A stretch of DNA of 64,000 nucleotides from positions 22,137,001-22,201,000 of the forward strand of contig NC_092673.1 in the NCBI RefSeq assembly GCF_964355755.1, written 5' to 3'. This DNA is from Antedon mediterranea (taxonomy: Eukaryota > Echinodermata > Crinoidea > Comatulida > Antedonidae). Positions 20,601-33,449 of the stretch are shown in pieces. The first letter of the stretch is position 1. Each line of letters starts with the position of its first letter. The notes under the pieces were generated by a model. It had not been told where the DNA came from, ran no database searches, and saw only the letters and a list, made by a program, of their open reading frames with translations. A program made the position numbers and the translations under genes.

Positions 20601-20965
20601 ATAAATAATTGATCTGGAATCATAAAATTAAAAATTGAAATTAGCAGTCCCTTTTAAACAATGAATGTATCTAATTATTGCTATGATAATAGTTTAAATT
20701 GCACATTTTCTGATTACAACATAGACTCTGTTTGTCTAGTAACAACTACCAAAGTTCCTCCAGCAGCAGAGAGAAAAGCATGGGAGGTTTCTACAACAGA
20801 TGTCGATACTTCCGATGTCGATACTTCCGATGATGACATACCAGCAGGTCAGTAGCAATAACATTAACCATGAACTTTTGCTAACCTTTCTTAGTAGGGC
20901 TCCTACCAACTTTATACAAAACTTCATCTAGGCTTGGGTAGGGAATTACCTTTTAAGCAGCCAGC

Positions 20966-20996
<31 letters not shown>

Positions 20997-22223
20997 TAGC
21001 CAGTAGATATTAGTATCCTCTATAGAGGCTAGTTTATTTATTTAGATTTACTTCCCTACTACACCTTTAAATCATTAGCATACTTAATAATTACAAAGGT
21101 GCATTCTTCAGAAATAACAAAATACAACAAAAACCTCATTATTAATAACGATGAGAAAAATGGTGAAAAAAAGGATAAATGGTAATAAGCTCCCATAAAG
21201 CCTATAGCTCCTGGATCAAAATATTATCTTCCACTATCCAAAATTTGAAAATGTCTGCTATCAATCACCAGTTACCCCAAATGAAGAATTACTGTACATG
21301 TATGTTGCATAGGCTGCTATAAATATTAAACTACTATATTTTTATTTAGCCTGCAAGAGAAATACAGGAGGCCTAGAGACTGTAGAAACTAATTACCTTA
21401 ATTCATCTGGATCAAGTGATGATGAGATTAAAATCTCTAATCACACAAGTAAGCGTAGTGGTAAGTTTGATATGTCATTAATTTTTAAAACTACTTTTAT
21501 TAAATAGTGCTTGATGTTGATGGTTGTGCTGTACCTAAAAGATATGGAAATTGCTGGTTGTTTCCATTTGTGTCTGATTCTATGGTCAGGTTCTAATGTT
21601 ATGTCTGTATGGTATGTAAATAGGTACGACTGTCTAATGAACAAGGCACCTGCACAACCTGTAATTGAACACTCGAAAATTGAAATTGAATTATCTGAAC
21701 CGAAAAAAAAATTGTTTGTCAAAGAATTAAAAGTATCTATATATTAATGCGAATTAGTCACCTAGTTTTACGTAACCTCCAAAACTTCTGAAACCGTATT
21801 GACTGATCACATTTTCCGCAATTGGTACCATATAATTGTTATTTTGTTTGTTTGTTTTTTTTTGCCAATGGATAATGTAAGTTTATTCTTTCTGTAGAAA
21901 AAAGGAAAAGGAATCACCTACAGCCAATACACAACTTGTATTTGACCTGCTGTTGTGCATTAATGTGCATTGGTATGCTAAATTTTAGAGAAATAAAACA
22001 GACAAGGGAAGCTTTTCAAGCAATGACCGAATATGAACAACGCTGTTGGATCCTTAAATATTTCAATGAACATCTCAGCACATCCGGAGGTGCCACCAAA
22101 ATCTGTCTACTAGTTGGTGCTAACAAAGTTTGTGCAAAAGCATGGATGTTAGTAAATGGTATTGGACGGTCAACTTTTTACAAAATAAGGAAGCAAGCTA
22201 TTGGTAATTAATTTTTTAGTTTT

Positions 22224-22271
22224 ACCAGGGAAGAGTTAAATTACTGTACTGTAATTTAACTCTTCCCTGGT
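22224..22271. repeat. Perfect 21-bp hairpin in intron
   Basis: ACCAGGGAAGAGTTAAATTA(C) and its exact reverse complement are separated by six bases. It starts 20 bases after the exon 3 donor. Confidence 0.85.
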
Positions 22272-25200
22272 TTTACAGTACATTTTACATTATTAATTTT
22301 ACATGCTGTTAATATTACTTTTAATGTATGTGTTTTAATGTTGCTGAAACGGAAAGATTACTGTGACTGTGTGAAGATTACTTTCCATTATACTTATAGT
22401 CGTATTATACAGGGCCATAGGCAGGATCTGACGAGGAGTGGAGAATAATTTTTTTTAAATGAATAGAATGCATTTGATTATTGTTTAATTACACAATAAA
22501 ATTAATATGCTTAACACTATGTTAGAAAGATAATGCAAAATGATCATAAGTCATTAATCAATGGATTAAACCAAACAATAATAAAATAGTACAGTATTTG
22601 AAATTCCTAATATTTGAAATTTACATTTTATTTCTTTTCAGAAGGATGCTGTTATCTTTTACCACCCAACTTCACCAGAAAGATGGTATATAGCAATTCA
22701 ACTCAACAGTGTCGGGCTTGGTTTATTAAATTTTGTAATGAATAAGGTGATCAAATGCCAACTAATGGACAAATCCATCTACCATCAACGCTTACCAAAA
22801 CATGATGTGTACATGCATATGAAAGATGAGTTTGAGCTAAGAAATGAAGATGTGTGTGCATTAGCGACATTCTACAAGTGTTGGTGTGTTGAATTCAAGC
22901 ATATTGTAATACCCGAGGTATGTTTACGTTTTTACACTTATTATGGTTTGTACCATTTACTTCAATGGACAAAATCCATGTCATCTTCATTGACTGAAGT
23001 ATTTTTTAACGTATTTTTATAAATTCACTTCAATGTTATGCAGAAAGTCCTGTAGGTTAAATTTTCATTCCAAATAAAATACTGGAAAAACATACTGTAC
23101 AATCCAGATGCATGTATGATGGGCCTCACAACTCCTTCCCTACATTCACTATATTGAATGCAAAATTTGTTTAATTTTATATTTTTACGTGCTGTATTTT
23201 TTCAATTTTTTTTAATAGGAAAATCGTTTTGCAAAATGCAGCAAATGCACCAGAATTAAATTTGAGCTGCACAAGACAAATCAAAAGCAAAAACGGCAAG
23301 TACTAATGATGAAGAGAGAGAAGCATTTACGAAAACAAAAGTAAGTATGCCTACCTATTTTGTGTACAAAACCAGTAGTTTAAACCTTTCAACAAGAAAT
23401 TCTGTTGAACTTGTATACCCGGTATTACCATAGATAGGAAAAATAATTATTTCTTCCACTGTATACCTCCTCTATAGTATTATTAGTGTTTTTAAAAATA
23501 ATTCTAACTTAATAAAATTAAGAGTGATTGAAATAAAACAGAAAATAACTGGGAAAAATGGTAGAAAATGAAAATAATTATTGTGTATGAACAATGAATG
23601 AATAAAAGTGGTTGTAAACAAAAAAAGAGAAAAGATAAACAAAATCATTATTATACAAAAAACCTCTACATTTAATCAATAATTGTAATAGATTAGAAGT
23701 AAAGCATTGTCTCATCTTGTCATCGGCTAATAGATAACATATAACTAAACAAAACAAAAATTTATTATTAAATGCAAAATAAAACTATAAACATATGATT
23801 TTAATTTTTCAGTATTGAACGTCGAAAGTACTATAAACATATGCAGAAAGCAAGACAGAATCCCACCAAGTATTTGTCAATAATTATCGATGGAATGGAC
23901 CAAAGCAAGACTGATTTACCATCTTTTGCTTGCGAATCAAAAGAAACGTCGAAGATGTGGAAACTAGCCACACATGTAACTGGTGTTCTGGTACATGGGC
24001 GACATGGGCACTGCTTCATTGACCTAAAGCAGTTTCCACATGACTCAAACCTAACCTGCAACATTATACTGTTGAAGGTGCTGTCAGAGATACAACCTCT
24101 ACCACCAGTCTTATATCTGCAGTTGGACAATAGCGGAAAGGATAATAAAAACAGATTTGTTTTTGCACTATGTGCTCTTCTTGTAGAGTTAAAGATTTTT
24201 CGAAAGGTAAATGACTATAAATTTATAAATGATATAAAAATAATAAAACAGTATACACAGTGCACTTTAAAGAACCCAGTTCATCATTCATTTACCCTGT
24301 TCTCGTTCACCACAAAATATCCCCTGTGTTGGGTGATTTCCACCTGCATAATAGGACAGTAATTAATTTACTATTGGTAATTATCTAAAGACATAAAATA
24401 TTCAATAACATTCTAGTCTAACTAGATGAGGAAAAAATGGAAATATACTAAAAATTTATTTTTTTTATGTTGCTTTGAAAAGTTTTAATTTTAAATCATT
24501 ACTTCTTTTACTCTTCAGATAAAGATTGGGTTTTTAATGGTGGGTCACACTCATGAGGATATTGATTATTTTCATGTGTGGCCAAATACCTGAACAAATA
24601 TAGAGCATCTACACTTGATCATCTTCGAAGTGCTGTTGAAAACTCGTACAAAAAGTTGCCGATTACATCAAGTATCATTTCCTTTCTGCATGACATTAAG
24701 AACTGGTTAGTACCATACATGCAAGACATATGTTACCACAGCAAACCACACCAGTTTAAGTTTGTTTTGGCTCAAACCGGAAAATGCATCATGTCCTATA
24801 AGAACTGGTCAACGGATTGTACTTGGTGTGAATGTGCAAGAGAAATGGACACACTTCCATATTTGCTCAAGGAAAGCCCTGCTGATATACCAGTGTTGTG
24901 TACTCTTGATTTTAGTAATGCAGATATACCAAAGTAAAAAAAAAGTCTGGCGTCTGTTGCAAATTTTTTGCGAATAGAAGAACGTGACTGGTGGGAGGAA
25001 TTTTTAAATAATATAGAAGACATCACAGAAGGTATGTACTGTACTACATTGCATGTGTGATGTTTCACCATTTTACACATATATTTTTTGGTTAACAAGA
25101 GAATTTTGATTTTAGTATAGATTCAGCAGCTATAACAAAATTCAACTATTTACTCCACACAACTATGTTGGGTCACATTCACCAATGCATGCTTCCACTG

Positions 25201-25774
25201 ATCATTTTATGTGAGAACCTAAAATTATCAAATAACATGAACGATATCTAGTGGAGTACACTGGAGAAACATGCCTCCTGATTAATTCATAAGATAAAAT
25301 CAATCAATCAGCATCTGATTAGCATGGTGCGCAATGTATTGGCCCAGCTTTTATGCAACACCTCAGCATAAATATATCATGCTATTTTGTATGAATGTAT
25401 ATTATTTACTTTTTAAAACTAATACGTACTCTTTTTTTTTTTAGGAAATGAACAGCGATTTTTGCTCCATGACATCATTTTTAATGACAACAATTCAAGC
25501 CCTATGAGGGAGGAATCTGATGGAAACGAGACAGACATTAGTGACTCAGATAATGAAAATGAAATAAGACCGGTATGATAAAGATATTATAGATTTTCAA
25601 AATTACATCTTTGAAACATGTAATGCAACATAGTTTAAAGCAGTGCTTATATTTGGGATATGATCTCATAATCGCATCAAGCAAATGCATCAACGAAAAT
25701 TCTATATTTTTAGGGTTGTAAGAAAAATGATTATGACTTTTCTATGCTTTCTCCCACACTACTAGGTACACATT

Positions 25775-26179
25775 TGTAGTGAATTTATTTTAGTTGGTTC
25801 CGAGCTTTCTCAGGCGTATATATATATAACTCCACGCGACGTACACTGTCACTGAATGATAACTCCTACAAAAAGTATATTTAACTCAACTAGAACTTTT
25901 ATTCCTTGTAATTCGATTAATACATCTTTCTAACACTACCAGTCAAGCCTTAATATTTTCTTTATCATCTTTCCGTTTATCTACTCTGATCTTATTCTCT
26001 CTTCTCTTTCTAATATCTATTACATTCCACTTTTATACTGGATATGCAAATTTTAGGCTTCAGAGGAGGATAACATTTTCCCTCCAAAAATTATACGATT
26101 TTGATTGGCTAATAATAAGGCGGACCTGGTCTAAAGCATCCTTCTCTAAACACAGAGAATCACAACATTTAATATGACA
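25775..26179 (-). repeat. 3' LTR of the exonic LTR element
   Basis: 405 bp, TG...CA on either strand. It matches 33450-33777 over its last 328 bp (plus-strand coordinates) with almost no differences. Confidence 0.88.
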
Positions 26180-26194
26180 TTCCCCTTTTTGGGA
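26180..26194 (-). promoter_or_regulatory. Polypurine tract
   Basis: The minus strand reads CCCAAAAAGGGGAA directly before the LTR start TGTCATA. Confidence 0.75.
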
Positions 26195-26280
26195 AAAAGA
26201 TTGTGTCAATCTTTCCAAAAATTTAACATTTAAAACCATTTTACTTTAAACTATCTACTAATAACACCTCTATAATATTA

Positions 26281-26735
26281 TTATGCACGGCTTAATCCAT
26301 CTGCATTTCCATTTAATGATCCTTTCTTGTAAATAACTTTGAATTTATATCCTTGTAAAAACAGAGCCCATCTCATAAGTCTAACATTGGCACCCTTCAT
26401 TGAGTCCATCCATCTCAATGCCTGGTGGTCAGTATGAACTTGAAATTCACAACCATACAGATAATACTTAAGTTTATTGATAGCCCAAACAATAGAGAGG
26501 CACTCTTTTTCTGGCACAGAATATCTCTGCTCATGTACAGATAACTTTCTATTTAAGTACACAATGGGATAATCATTACCCTCACCATATATTTGGCTCA
26601 GCACTGCACCTATGCCATAATTTGAGGCATCGGTTTGCAATATAAACATCTTATCAAAATTTGGGGCTTTTAATACATTATCATCAGTAAGTCGTTTCTT
26701 TAAAGTTACAAAGGCATTTTCACATTGTTCATTCC
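26281..26735 (-). pseudogene. RNase H domain of exonic LTR element
   Basis: MFILQTDASNYGIGAVLSQI, then PEKECLSIVWAINKLKYYLY, VHTDHQALRWMD and the end GNADGLSRA. A TAA follows at once (26281-26283). A frameshift near 26735-26760 separates it from RT. Confidence 0.88.
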
Positions 26736-27544
26736 ACTTTCTTAACGGTATTACTTTTACTCTTTAAAGTTAAATCAATCAATGGCTTAGCAATATCGGC
26801 ATAGTTCTGTACAAATTTTCTGTAATAGCCCGTTAATCCGAGAAATGATCGGACTTGTTTCTTAGACAAAGGTCTGGGGAACTTTTCCACAGCCTCAACC
26901 TTATCAATCATGGGTCTAATTTCTCCATTACCAATCTTATGCCCCAGAAATTCTACCTGTGCATAGGCAATTTTACATTTCAAAGGCTTTGCTGTCAATC
27001 CAGCACTACTTAATCTTTCTAATACATCATTCAAATGAAAAATATGATCTTTCCAAGTTTGACTATAAATACATATGTCATCTATATATGCCTTAGCATA
27101 TCCCTCAGTACCTTGTAATACCTTATCCATTAATCTTTGGAAAGTACTAGAGCTATTTTGCATACCAAATGGAAGTACATTGTAACAATACTGTCCAAAT
27201 TGTGTAATAAATGCTGATTTGTCTTTGGTCTTAGGATCCAGAGGCACCTGGTAAAATCCTTTAGTTAGATCTAACGTAGTTATGTATATTGCGGATGATA
27301 CCTCATCCAACATTTCGTCTATGAGAGGCATAACATAAGGGTCAAATTGTGTAGTCTTATTTAGTGATCTAAAATCTGTCACCATTCTAATTTGATTCTG
27401 GCCTTTCTTCAGGGCAATAATAGGTGCAGCATAGGCACTAACTGTAGGTTCTATTATACCCATAGCCAACATACTATCTAATTCTTCTTTCAATTTACCC
27501 TTTAATGCTTGGGGCGTTCTATATGCCCTATGCCTTATAGGCAT
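26729..27544 (-). pseudogene. Reverse transcriptase of exonic LTR element
   Basis: A nearly complete Ty3/Gypsy RT: RMVTDFRSLNKTTQFDPYVM, TLDLTKGFYQVPLD, FGMQNSSSTFQRLMD, the catalytic AYIDDICIYS, EFLGHKIGNGEIRP, FLGLTGYYRKFV. It starts at M in MPIRHRAYRTP only because upstream sequence is replaced after 27545. It differs clearly from the two Gypsy families at 0-8.3 kb. Confidence 0.9.
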
Positions 27545-28232
27545 TTCACCATTACTGTAGTCTTAATTTCATGTGTCACTAAGTGAGTTCTACGGGTAGT
27601 AACAAAGTGCGAGGCAGCGAGGCACGCGAGGCAGGGAGGCATGCGAGGCAAGTCAGAAATTTATGCGAGGCATCGTTTTACCATCATCAAAAAATGCGAG
27701 GCATCATTTTATCATTTCTCAAAATTGCAAGGCAGGAAATCACCGAAATTGAAGTAGCCTAGGCCCGCTAGGCTAGTTTCCTTTTGCACCTGCCTTGTAA
27801 TTTAACCAAGGCTTTATCCTGAATACCACAGCTTAGAATTAGTAGGCCTACTTTAATGAAGAAAAATCACATAAAAGTAACAATAAATCCATTAAATTGG
27901 TGATTTTACAGAAGTTGTTTTTCTCGCATTTCGCACACTCAATGTTCAATATTTTGGTTTCTATGGAACGCCAAAAGAGCAAAATTAATTAGAGGGCTAA
28001 AAACTCTGTGGAATCCATTTATATTTAACGCATCATTTCAATAGATTTTGTCACTGTCAGTAAGGAAAAATGTTACTGTTGATAATGTACATGGTTTCGT
28101 TAACCTTTTAAAGAATAAAATAGAAAAATTCATCATAATATCCTTAGTAGGATGTCCTAGGTCTAGACTAGGTAGTGATGTTGATTTAGGATCGATTATT
28201 ATTCTTTGAAAACAGAACAGTATCAGCAGTAA

Positions 28233-30030
28233 TCAGGCCCGTAGCCAGGGGGGGGGGGTTTTATGGTTCGGGCGAACCCCCCCCCCCCTTTAAAGCGAAC
28301 CCCCCTTAACCGACTGCGAACCCCCATCCCCGACATGCCCAATACCTCACCCTCATCTCCGAAAATCGTCCAAATACGTGCCCCACAGTACAAAAAGTTG
28401 TTCGTAAATTAAAAAATTCGTAAACTCGTTCGGAATAACTCATACAGTACCTTCTTCCCTGTATGAGCGTACTTCGAGCGATATAGTCTGTAAATTTCTA
28501 AGAGTTGCAAATGAATTGCCGATTTTATCAACATGATATTGACGCGTCTCACAGCGAGCTGGGGGACGAACGATTCGTACAAAGGACACCGCCAGACAAC
28601 TGCGTACCAATTGTTTAGATCACTGGCAGTCAGGCAGCATGCATAAAGTATATAGCCTTCCGACATACATCAGTATTTATGTGTGGCTATGAAGTATAAT
28701 GTATCATAGAGGATTATAGTGAATATTAATATTTTACACTATAATATCTATGGTATCATGTACTGTAGTTCACATTATGGCATCCGATTATTTTTTTCTA
28801 GACCACCAGCCGATACGTACTCAAATGTATCAATATCACCTATTTACATTGGCATATTTAATTTCCTCAACAAATTGCTGTAAATAAATATTATAGATAG
28901 AGCTATAATAAGAATTGCATTTTCCTTCACCCAGTGTGCTTTTTTCGGGGCTTCTCCTAGACGTACGTTCGCATTGAACTTGAACGCAAAACAAAATATC
29001 GAGTAAAATGATCTAACAATCGGCGGTTCCGCACAGAGCACGCGCATCTAACATACGGCAACAAATGTTATCGTTTAAATAGTCCACGAGTCCAAGTACG
29101 ATCGTTTTGCTCATTGGTAGCATGCTGCATGAGAGTGTCTTTTCCGGCCATCTAGGGGTGTCATTTAACAAAATTTGCTTCGCCGATACGTACTCAAATG
29201 TATCAATATCACCTATTTACATTGGCATATTTAGTTTCCTCAACAAATTGCTGTAAATAAATATTATAGATAGAGCTATAATAAGAATTGCATTTTCCTT
29301 CACCCAGTGTGCTTTTTTCGGGGCTTCTCCTAGACGTACGTTCGCATTGAACTTGAACGCAAAACAAAATATCGAGTAAATGATCTAACAATCGGCGGTT
29401 CCGCACAGAGCACGCGCATCTAACATACGGCAACAAATGTTATCGTTTAAATAGTCCACGAGTCCAAGTACGATCGTTTTGCTCATTGGTAGCATGCTGC
29501 ATGAGAGTGTCTTTTCCGGCCATCTAGGGGTGTCATTTAACAAAATTTGCTTCGCCGATACGTACTCAAATGTATCAATATCACCTATTTACATTGGCAT
29601 ATTTAATTTCCTCAACAAATTGCTGTAAATAAATATTATAGATAGAGCTATAATAAGAATTGCATTTGCCTTCACCCAGTGTGCTTTTTTCGGGGCTTCT
29701 CCTAGACGTACGTTCGCATTGAACTTGAACGCAAAACAAAATATCGAGTAAATGATCAAACAATCGGCGGTTTCGCACAGAGAGCACGCGCATCTAACAT
29801 ACGGCAACAAATGTTATCGTTTAAATAGTCCACGAGTCCAAGTACGATCGTTTTGCTCATTGGTAGAATGCTGCATGAGAGTGTCTTTTCCGGCCATCTA
29901 GGGGTGTCATTTAACAAAATTTGCTTCGCCTCAGGCCCACCCCAGGGGGGGGGGGGGTAGGTATGGGGGTGGGGTGACCCAAATACTTAGTGTGCGAACC
30001 CCCCCTTGACAGATCCTGGCTACAGCCCTG
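28233..30030. mobile_element. DNA element with CAGGSCYGTAGCCAGG ends
   Basis: It interrupts the large foldback element, which reads through without it in copy 2. Termini CAGGCCCGTAGCCAGG and, inverted, CAGGGCTGTAGCCAGG; AGTAA is duplicated on both sides. Poly-G/poly-C runs sit near both ends and a threefold tandem repeat fills most of the inside. No protein was recognised. Confidence 0.75.
28811..29930. repeat. Three tandem copies of a 372-375 bp unit
   Basis: Units begin CGATACGTACTCAAATG at 28811, 29184 and 29556 and end CAAAATTTGCTTCGCC. They differ by only a few bases. Open minus-strand frames of 67-75 codons recur in each unit but lie in different frames because of small indels, so coding is unlikely. 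Confidence 0.92.
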
Positions 30031-31277
30031 AGTAACATATTACAACATTTTTATTGACAAATTAACAAATATATTGAAATAAAACGTGTTTTTCACCAAT
30101 AAATGCATGAGAAATTGACGCATTCCACTGAGTTTTAGTCCTCTATTATCGTTGCTCTTTTGGCGCTCCATAGAAACAAAAATATTGAACATTGAATAAG
30201 TGAAATTCGCGAACAGTGTGCGAGAAACACGCCTGTAAAATCATTAATTTAAGGATTTATTTGTTACTTTTTATGTGATTCTTTCATTAAAGTACTCATG
30301 AGGTATACTTCTAAGGTGTGGTATTCACACGATAAAGTTAGTTATCAAATTTGGAGTAAAAATACAAGCGAAGGAAACTAGCGCCAGGTTTATTAGTACG
30401 TACATGGACAACAATAAATAAAAATCGTTCGTAATATACCTAGCTTACTAAAACAGGAATAGTGTATCATTATTAAATATTACACCAACTATTATTTTAT
30501 CAAAATTGATTAAATTATTTTCTAGATAGGCCTCTTATCTAGGTTAGGGCTAAGCATATTAGCTAAAGTTTAATTTTAGGCCTAGTATTACAATTGTCGG
30601 ACGTAAGTCTTTTTTCACACGCGCTCCAGAATTCTGTCGCAATTTTTTTCTTTGCGGCATGTTATTGGATCGGCATATCAGTTACCTTTTATTCACCGCC
30701 AGTTATTGAACTTGTCCTGGCAATCGCTGTTCACCTTATTTGCGAGAGAGGTACACGTGTTGTTCCTAGAGAATGGAATGTCAAAAATGTCTTTGGCACG
30801 CCGCTCAGAGAGAAGTCTGTGCGTTGCTGCTGAAACCACGTGCTATAGGAGGGGAATGCACCACAATCCTCTGAGCTGAGGGCTGAATCATTCCGCTACC
30901 TGCTAAATAGTAAAGAGGGATTTTCCATCTCTCGGGTCTACCGGATCTAGGCGCAGGGGTGTGACAAAATATTATTTTCACTCTGCTATGTTCGACAGAC
31001 ATGTGAGTGAACACGCTCGAAATGCCAACAAACATTGCAGTCATTTGATGAGTGTGTCGCTATAACAATTATTGTTTATCGAAAGTTGAAGACTGTCGTT
31101 CAGATTTTTGAACCGTAGTTTGGGCACTTTTGTAAAAGTAAAATTTGACACGATATGACTTGAATGAAAAAACAATCGTTACATAAAAATAAACAACATG
31201 ATGAGTGTATACACGAATCTATTTAGATACGCTTGTATCGATTGATTATTAGGCCTATAATATAGCATAACCAGGCC

Positions 31278-32362
31278 GGGTGTCACGAAAGCTCAGACCA
31301 CGAAAGCTCAGACCCCCTAAGACCTAAGATCACGAAAGCTAAGACCCAACACCTAAGATTACAAATACTAAGATATACTACAGCTTAAAAACAATACTTG
31401 TTTATCCATACATAATTTTAAACACAGTAGGTTTCATTTATTACCATAAATATAATTTAATACTACCGCAAAACATAGATAAACTCACATTATTTTCGCC
31501 CGTTGAGTAAATGTATATTTTTTCTTTACAACAAACAAACTTGACGGGTTGTTTGTTGGTATATATTTACTCCATTGTGTTGGTTCAGAGGATGTTTTTC
31601 TTACGCACCTGCCTTTCTTGTATTTTGACTCCAAATTTGTTGACTAACTTTATCCTGAACACCACACTTTAAAATTAGGACTTATAAGTACTTTCAGAAG
31701 GAGAAACACATAATAACAAATAAATAAATCCTTTAAATTGATGATTTTACAGATGTGTTTCTTTGTATACTGTAATGACAATGTAACTCCTCGAGCTCCC
31801 CATGCTCAATGTTTTTGTTTCTATGGAGCGCCAAAAGAGCAACAATAATAGTACAAGTATAAAAACAGAAAGAAAACGAAACAAAAAAACTTATCATGAT
31901 TTTTAAATTAAAATTTATTTGCCAGTATTTATTTCTTCGTACTTGCATGATTATACTATTATCATTACAATTTTAATTTTACATTGTTCCATCCACACTG
32001 TAGATGGACTCCACAGAGTTTTCAGCCCTCTATATAATTTTTGCTCTTTTGACGTTCCATAGAAACAAAAACATTGAACATGGCTCATGGGGTAGGCCTA
32101 CTGTACTGTAGGCTAGTCATTTTGTGTGCGAGAAAAACGTCTGTAAAATCATCAATTTAAAAATGTATTTGTTACTTTTTATGTGATTCTTTTTCATGAA
32201 AGTGCCAATTCTAAGGTGTGGTATTCAGAATAAATGTTGGGAGTTAAAATACAAGGCAGGTGCGAAAGATAAATATTTGTAATCTTAGGTGTTGGGTCTT
32301 AGCTTTCGTGATCTTAGGTCTTAGGGGTCTGAGCTTTCGTGGTCTGAGCTTTCGTGACACCC
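31278..32362. mobile_element. Small foldback element, tandem copy A
   Basis: 1085 bp. The ends are long inverted repeats (about 85-90 bp) made of iterations such as CACGAAAGCTCAGACC and CCTAAGATCACGAAAGC. The internal core is again inverted and related to the core of the large foldback elements (CACCTGCCTT...ACTTTATCCTGAA, CTATGGAGCGCCAAAAGAGC). No protein. Confidence 0.88.
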
Positions 32363-32363
32363 A

Positions 32364-33449
32364 GGGTGTCACGAAAGCTCAGACCACGAAAGCTCAGACC
32401 CCCTAAGACCTAAGATCACGAAAGCTAAGACCCAACACCTAAGATTACAAATACTAAGATATACTACAGCTTAAAAACAATACTTGTTTATCCATACATA
32501 ATTTTAAACACAGTAGGTTTCATTTATTACCATAAATATAATTTAATACTACCGCAAAACATAGATAAACTCACATTATTTTCGCCCGTTGAGTAAATGT
32601 ATAATTTTTCTTTACAACAAACAAACTTGACGGGTTGTTTGTTGGTATATATTTACTCCATTGTGTTGGTTCAGAGGATGTTTTTCTTACGCACCTGCCT
32701 TTCTTGTATTTTGACTCCAAATTTGTTGACTAACTTTATCCTGAACACCACACTTTAAAATTAGGACTTATAAGTACTTTCAGAAGGAGAAACACATAAT
32801 AACAAATAAATAAATCCTTTAAATTGATGATTTTACAGATGTGTTTCTTTGTATACTGTAATGACAATGTAACTCCTCGAGCTCCCCATGCTCAATGTTT
32901 TTGTTTCTATGGAGCGCCAAAAGAGCAACAATAATAGTACAAGTATAAAAACAGAAAGAAAACGAAACAAAAAAACTTATCATGATTTTTAAATTAAAAT
33001 TTATTTGCCAGTATTTATTTCTTCGTACTTGCATGATTATACTATTATCATTACAATTTTAATTTTACATTGTTCCATCCACACTGTAGATGGACTCCAC
33101 AGAGTTTTCAGCCCTCTATATAATTTTTGCTCTTTTGACGTTCCATAGAAACAAAAACATTGAACATGGCCCATGGGGTAGGCCTACTGTACTGTAGGCT
33201 AGTCATTTTGTGTGCGAGAAAAACGTCTGTAAAATCATCAATTTAAAAATGTATTTGTTACTTTTTATGTGATTCTTTTTCATGAAAGTGCCAATTCTAA
33301 GGTGTGGTATTCAGAATAAATGTTGGGAGTTAAAATAAAAGGCAGGTGCGAAAGATAAATATTTGTAATCTTAGGTGTTGGGTCTTAGCTTTCGTGATCG
33401 TAGGTCTTAGGGGGTCTGAGCTTTCGTGGTCTGAGCTTTCGTGACACCC
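32364..33449. mobile_element. Small foldback element, tandem copy B
   Basis: 1086 bp, same orientation as copy A, one base away. About five differences from copy A were seen, roughly 99.5% identity. It abuts the truncated 5' LTR remnant at 33450. Confidence 0.88.

Larger units (their letters stand above)
27594..31270 (+). mobile_element. Large foldback element, copy 1 (truncated, with insertion)
   Basis: Starts GGGTAGTAACAAAGTGCGAGG followed by GCGAGGCA repeats. The internal arms are inverted (GAACGCCAAAAGAGC near 27970 against GCTCTTTTGGCGCTCC near 30160). Copies 2 and 3 are at 34401-36490 and 36516-38348. The right end is lost where the small foldback element begins. A 1.8 kb insertion occupies 28233-30030. 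Confidence 0.82.

Noticed and set aside
21511-21747. 78-codon frame as an extra DUF7869-gene exon
   Set aside because: No acceptor in phase with exon 2 and no motif; treated as intron.
24762-24977. 71-codon overlapping frame as an alternative exon
   Set aside because: The other frame through this exon matches the flanking phases and family pattern; this one is its shadow.
28844-29810. Repeated minus-strand frames of 67-75 codons as genes
   Set aside because: They recur in different frames of a tandem DNA repeat and have no start, splice or domain support.
30594-31044. Overlapping frames on both strands near 30.6-31.0 kb, repeated at 35.7-36.1 and 36.8-37.2 kb
   Set aside because: They repeat because the foldback element repeats; frames are not conserved between copies beyond DNA identity.
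31733-33034. Pair of identical 71-codon frames as a duplicated gene
   Set aside because: They lie in the cores of the tandem foldback elements and have no protein features.
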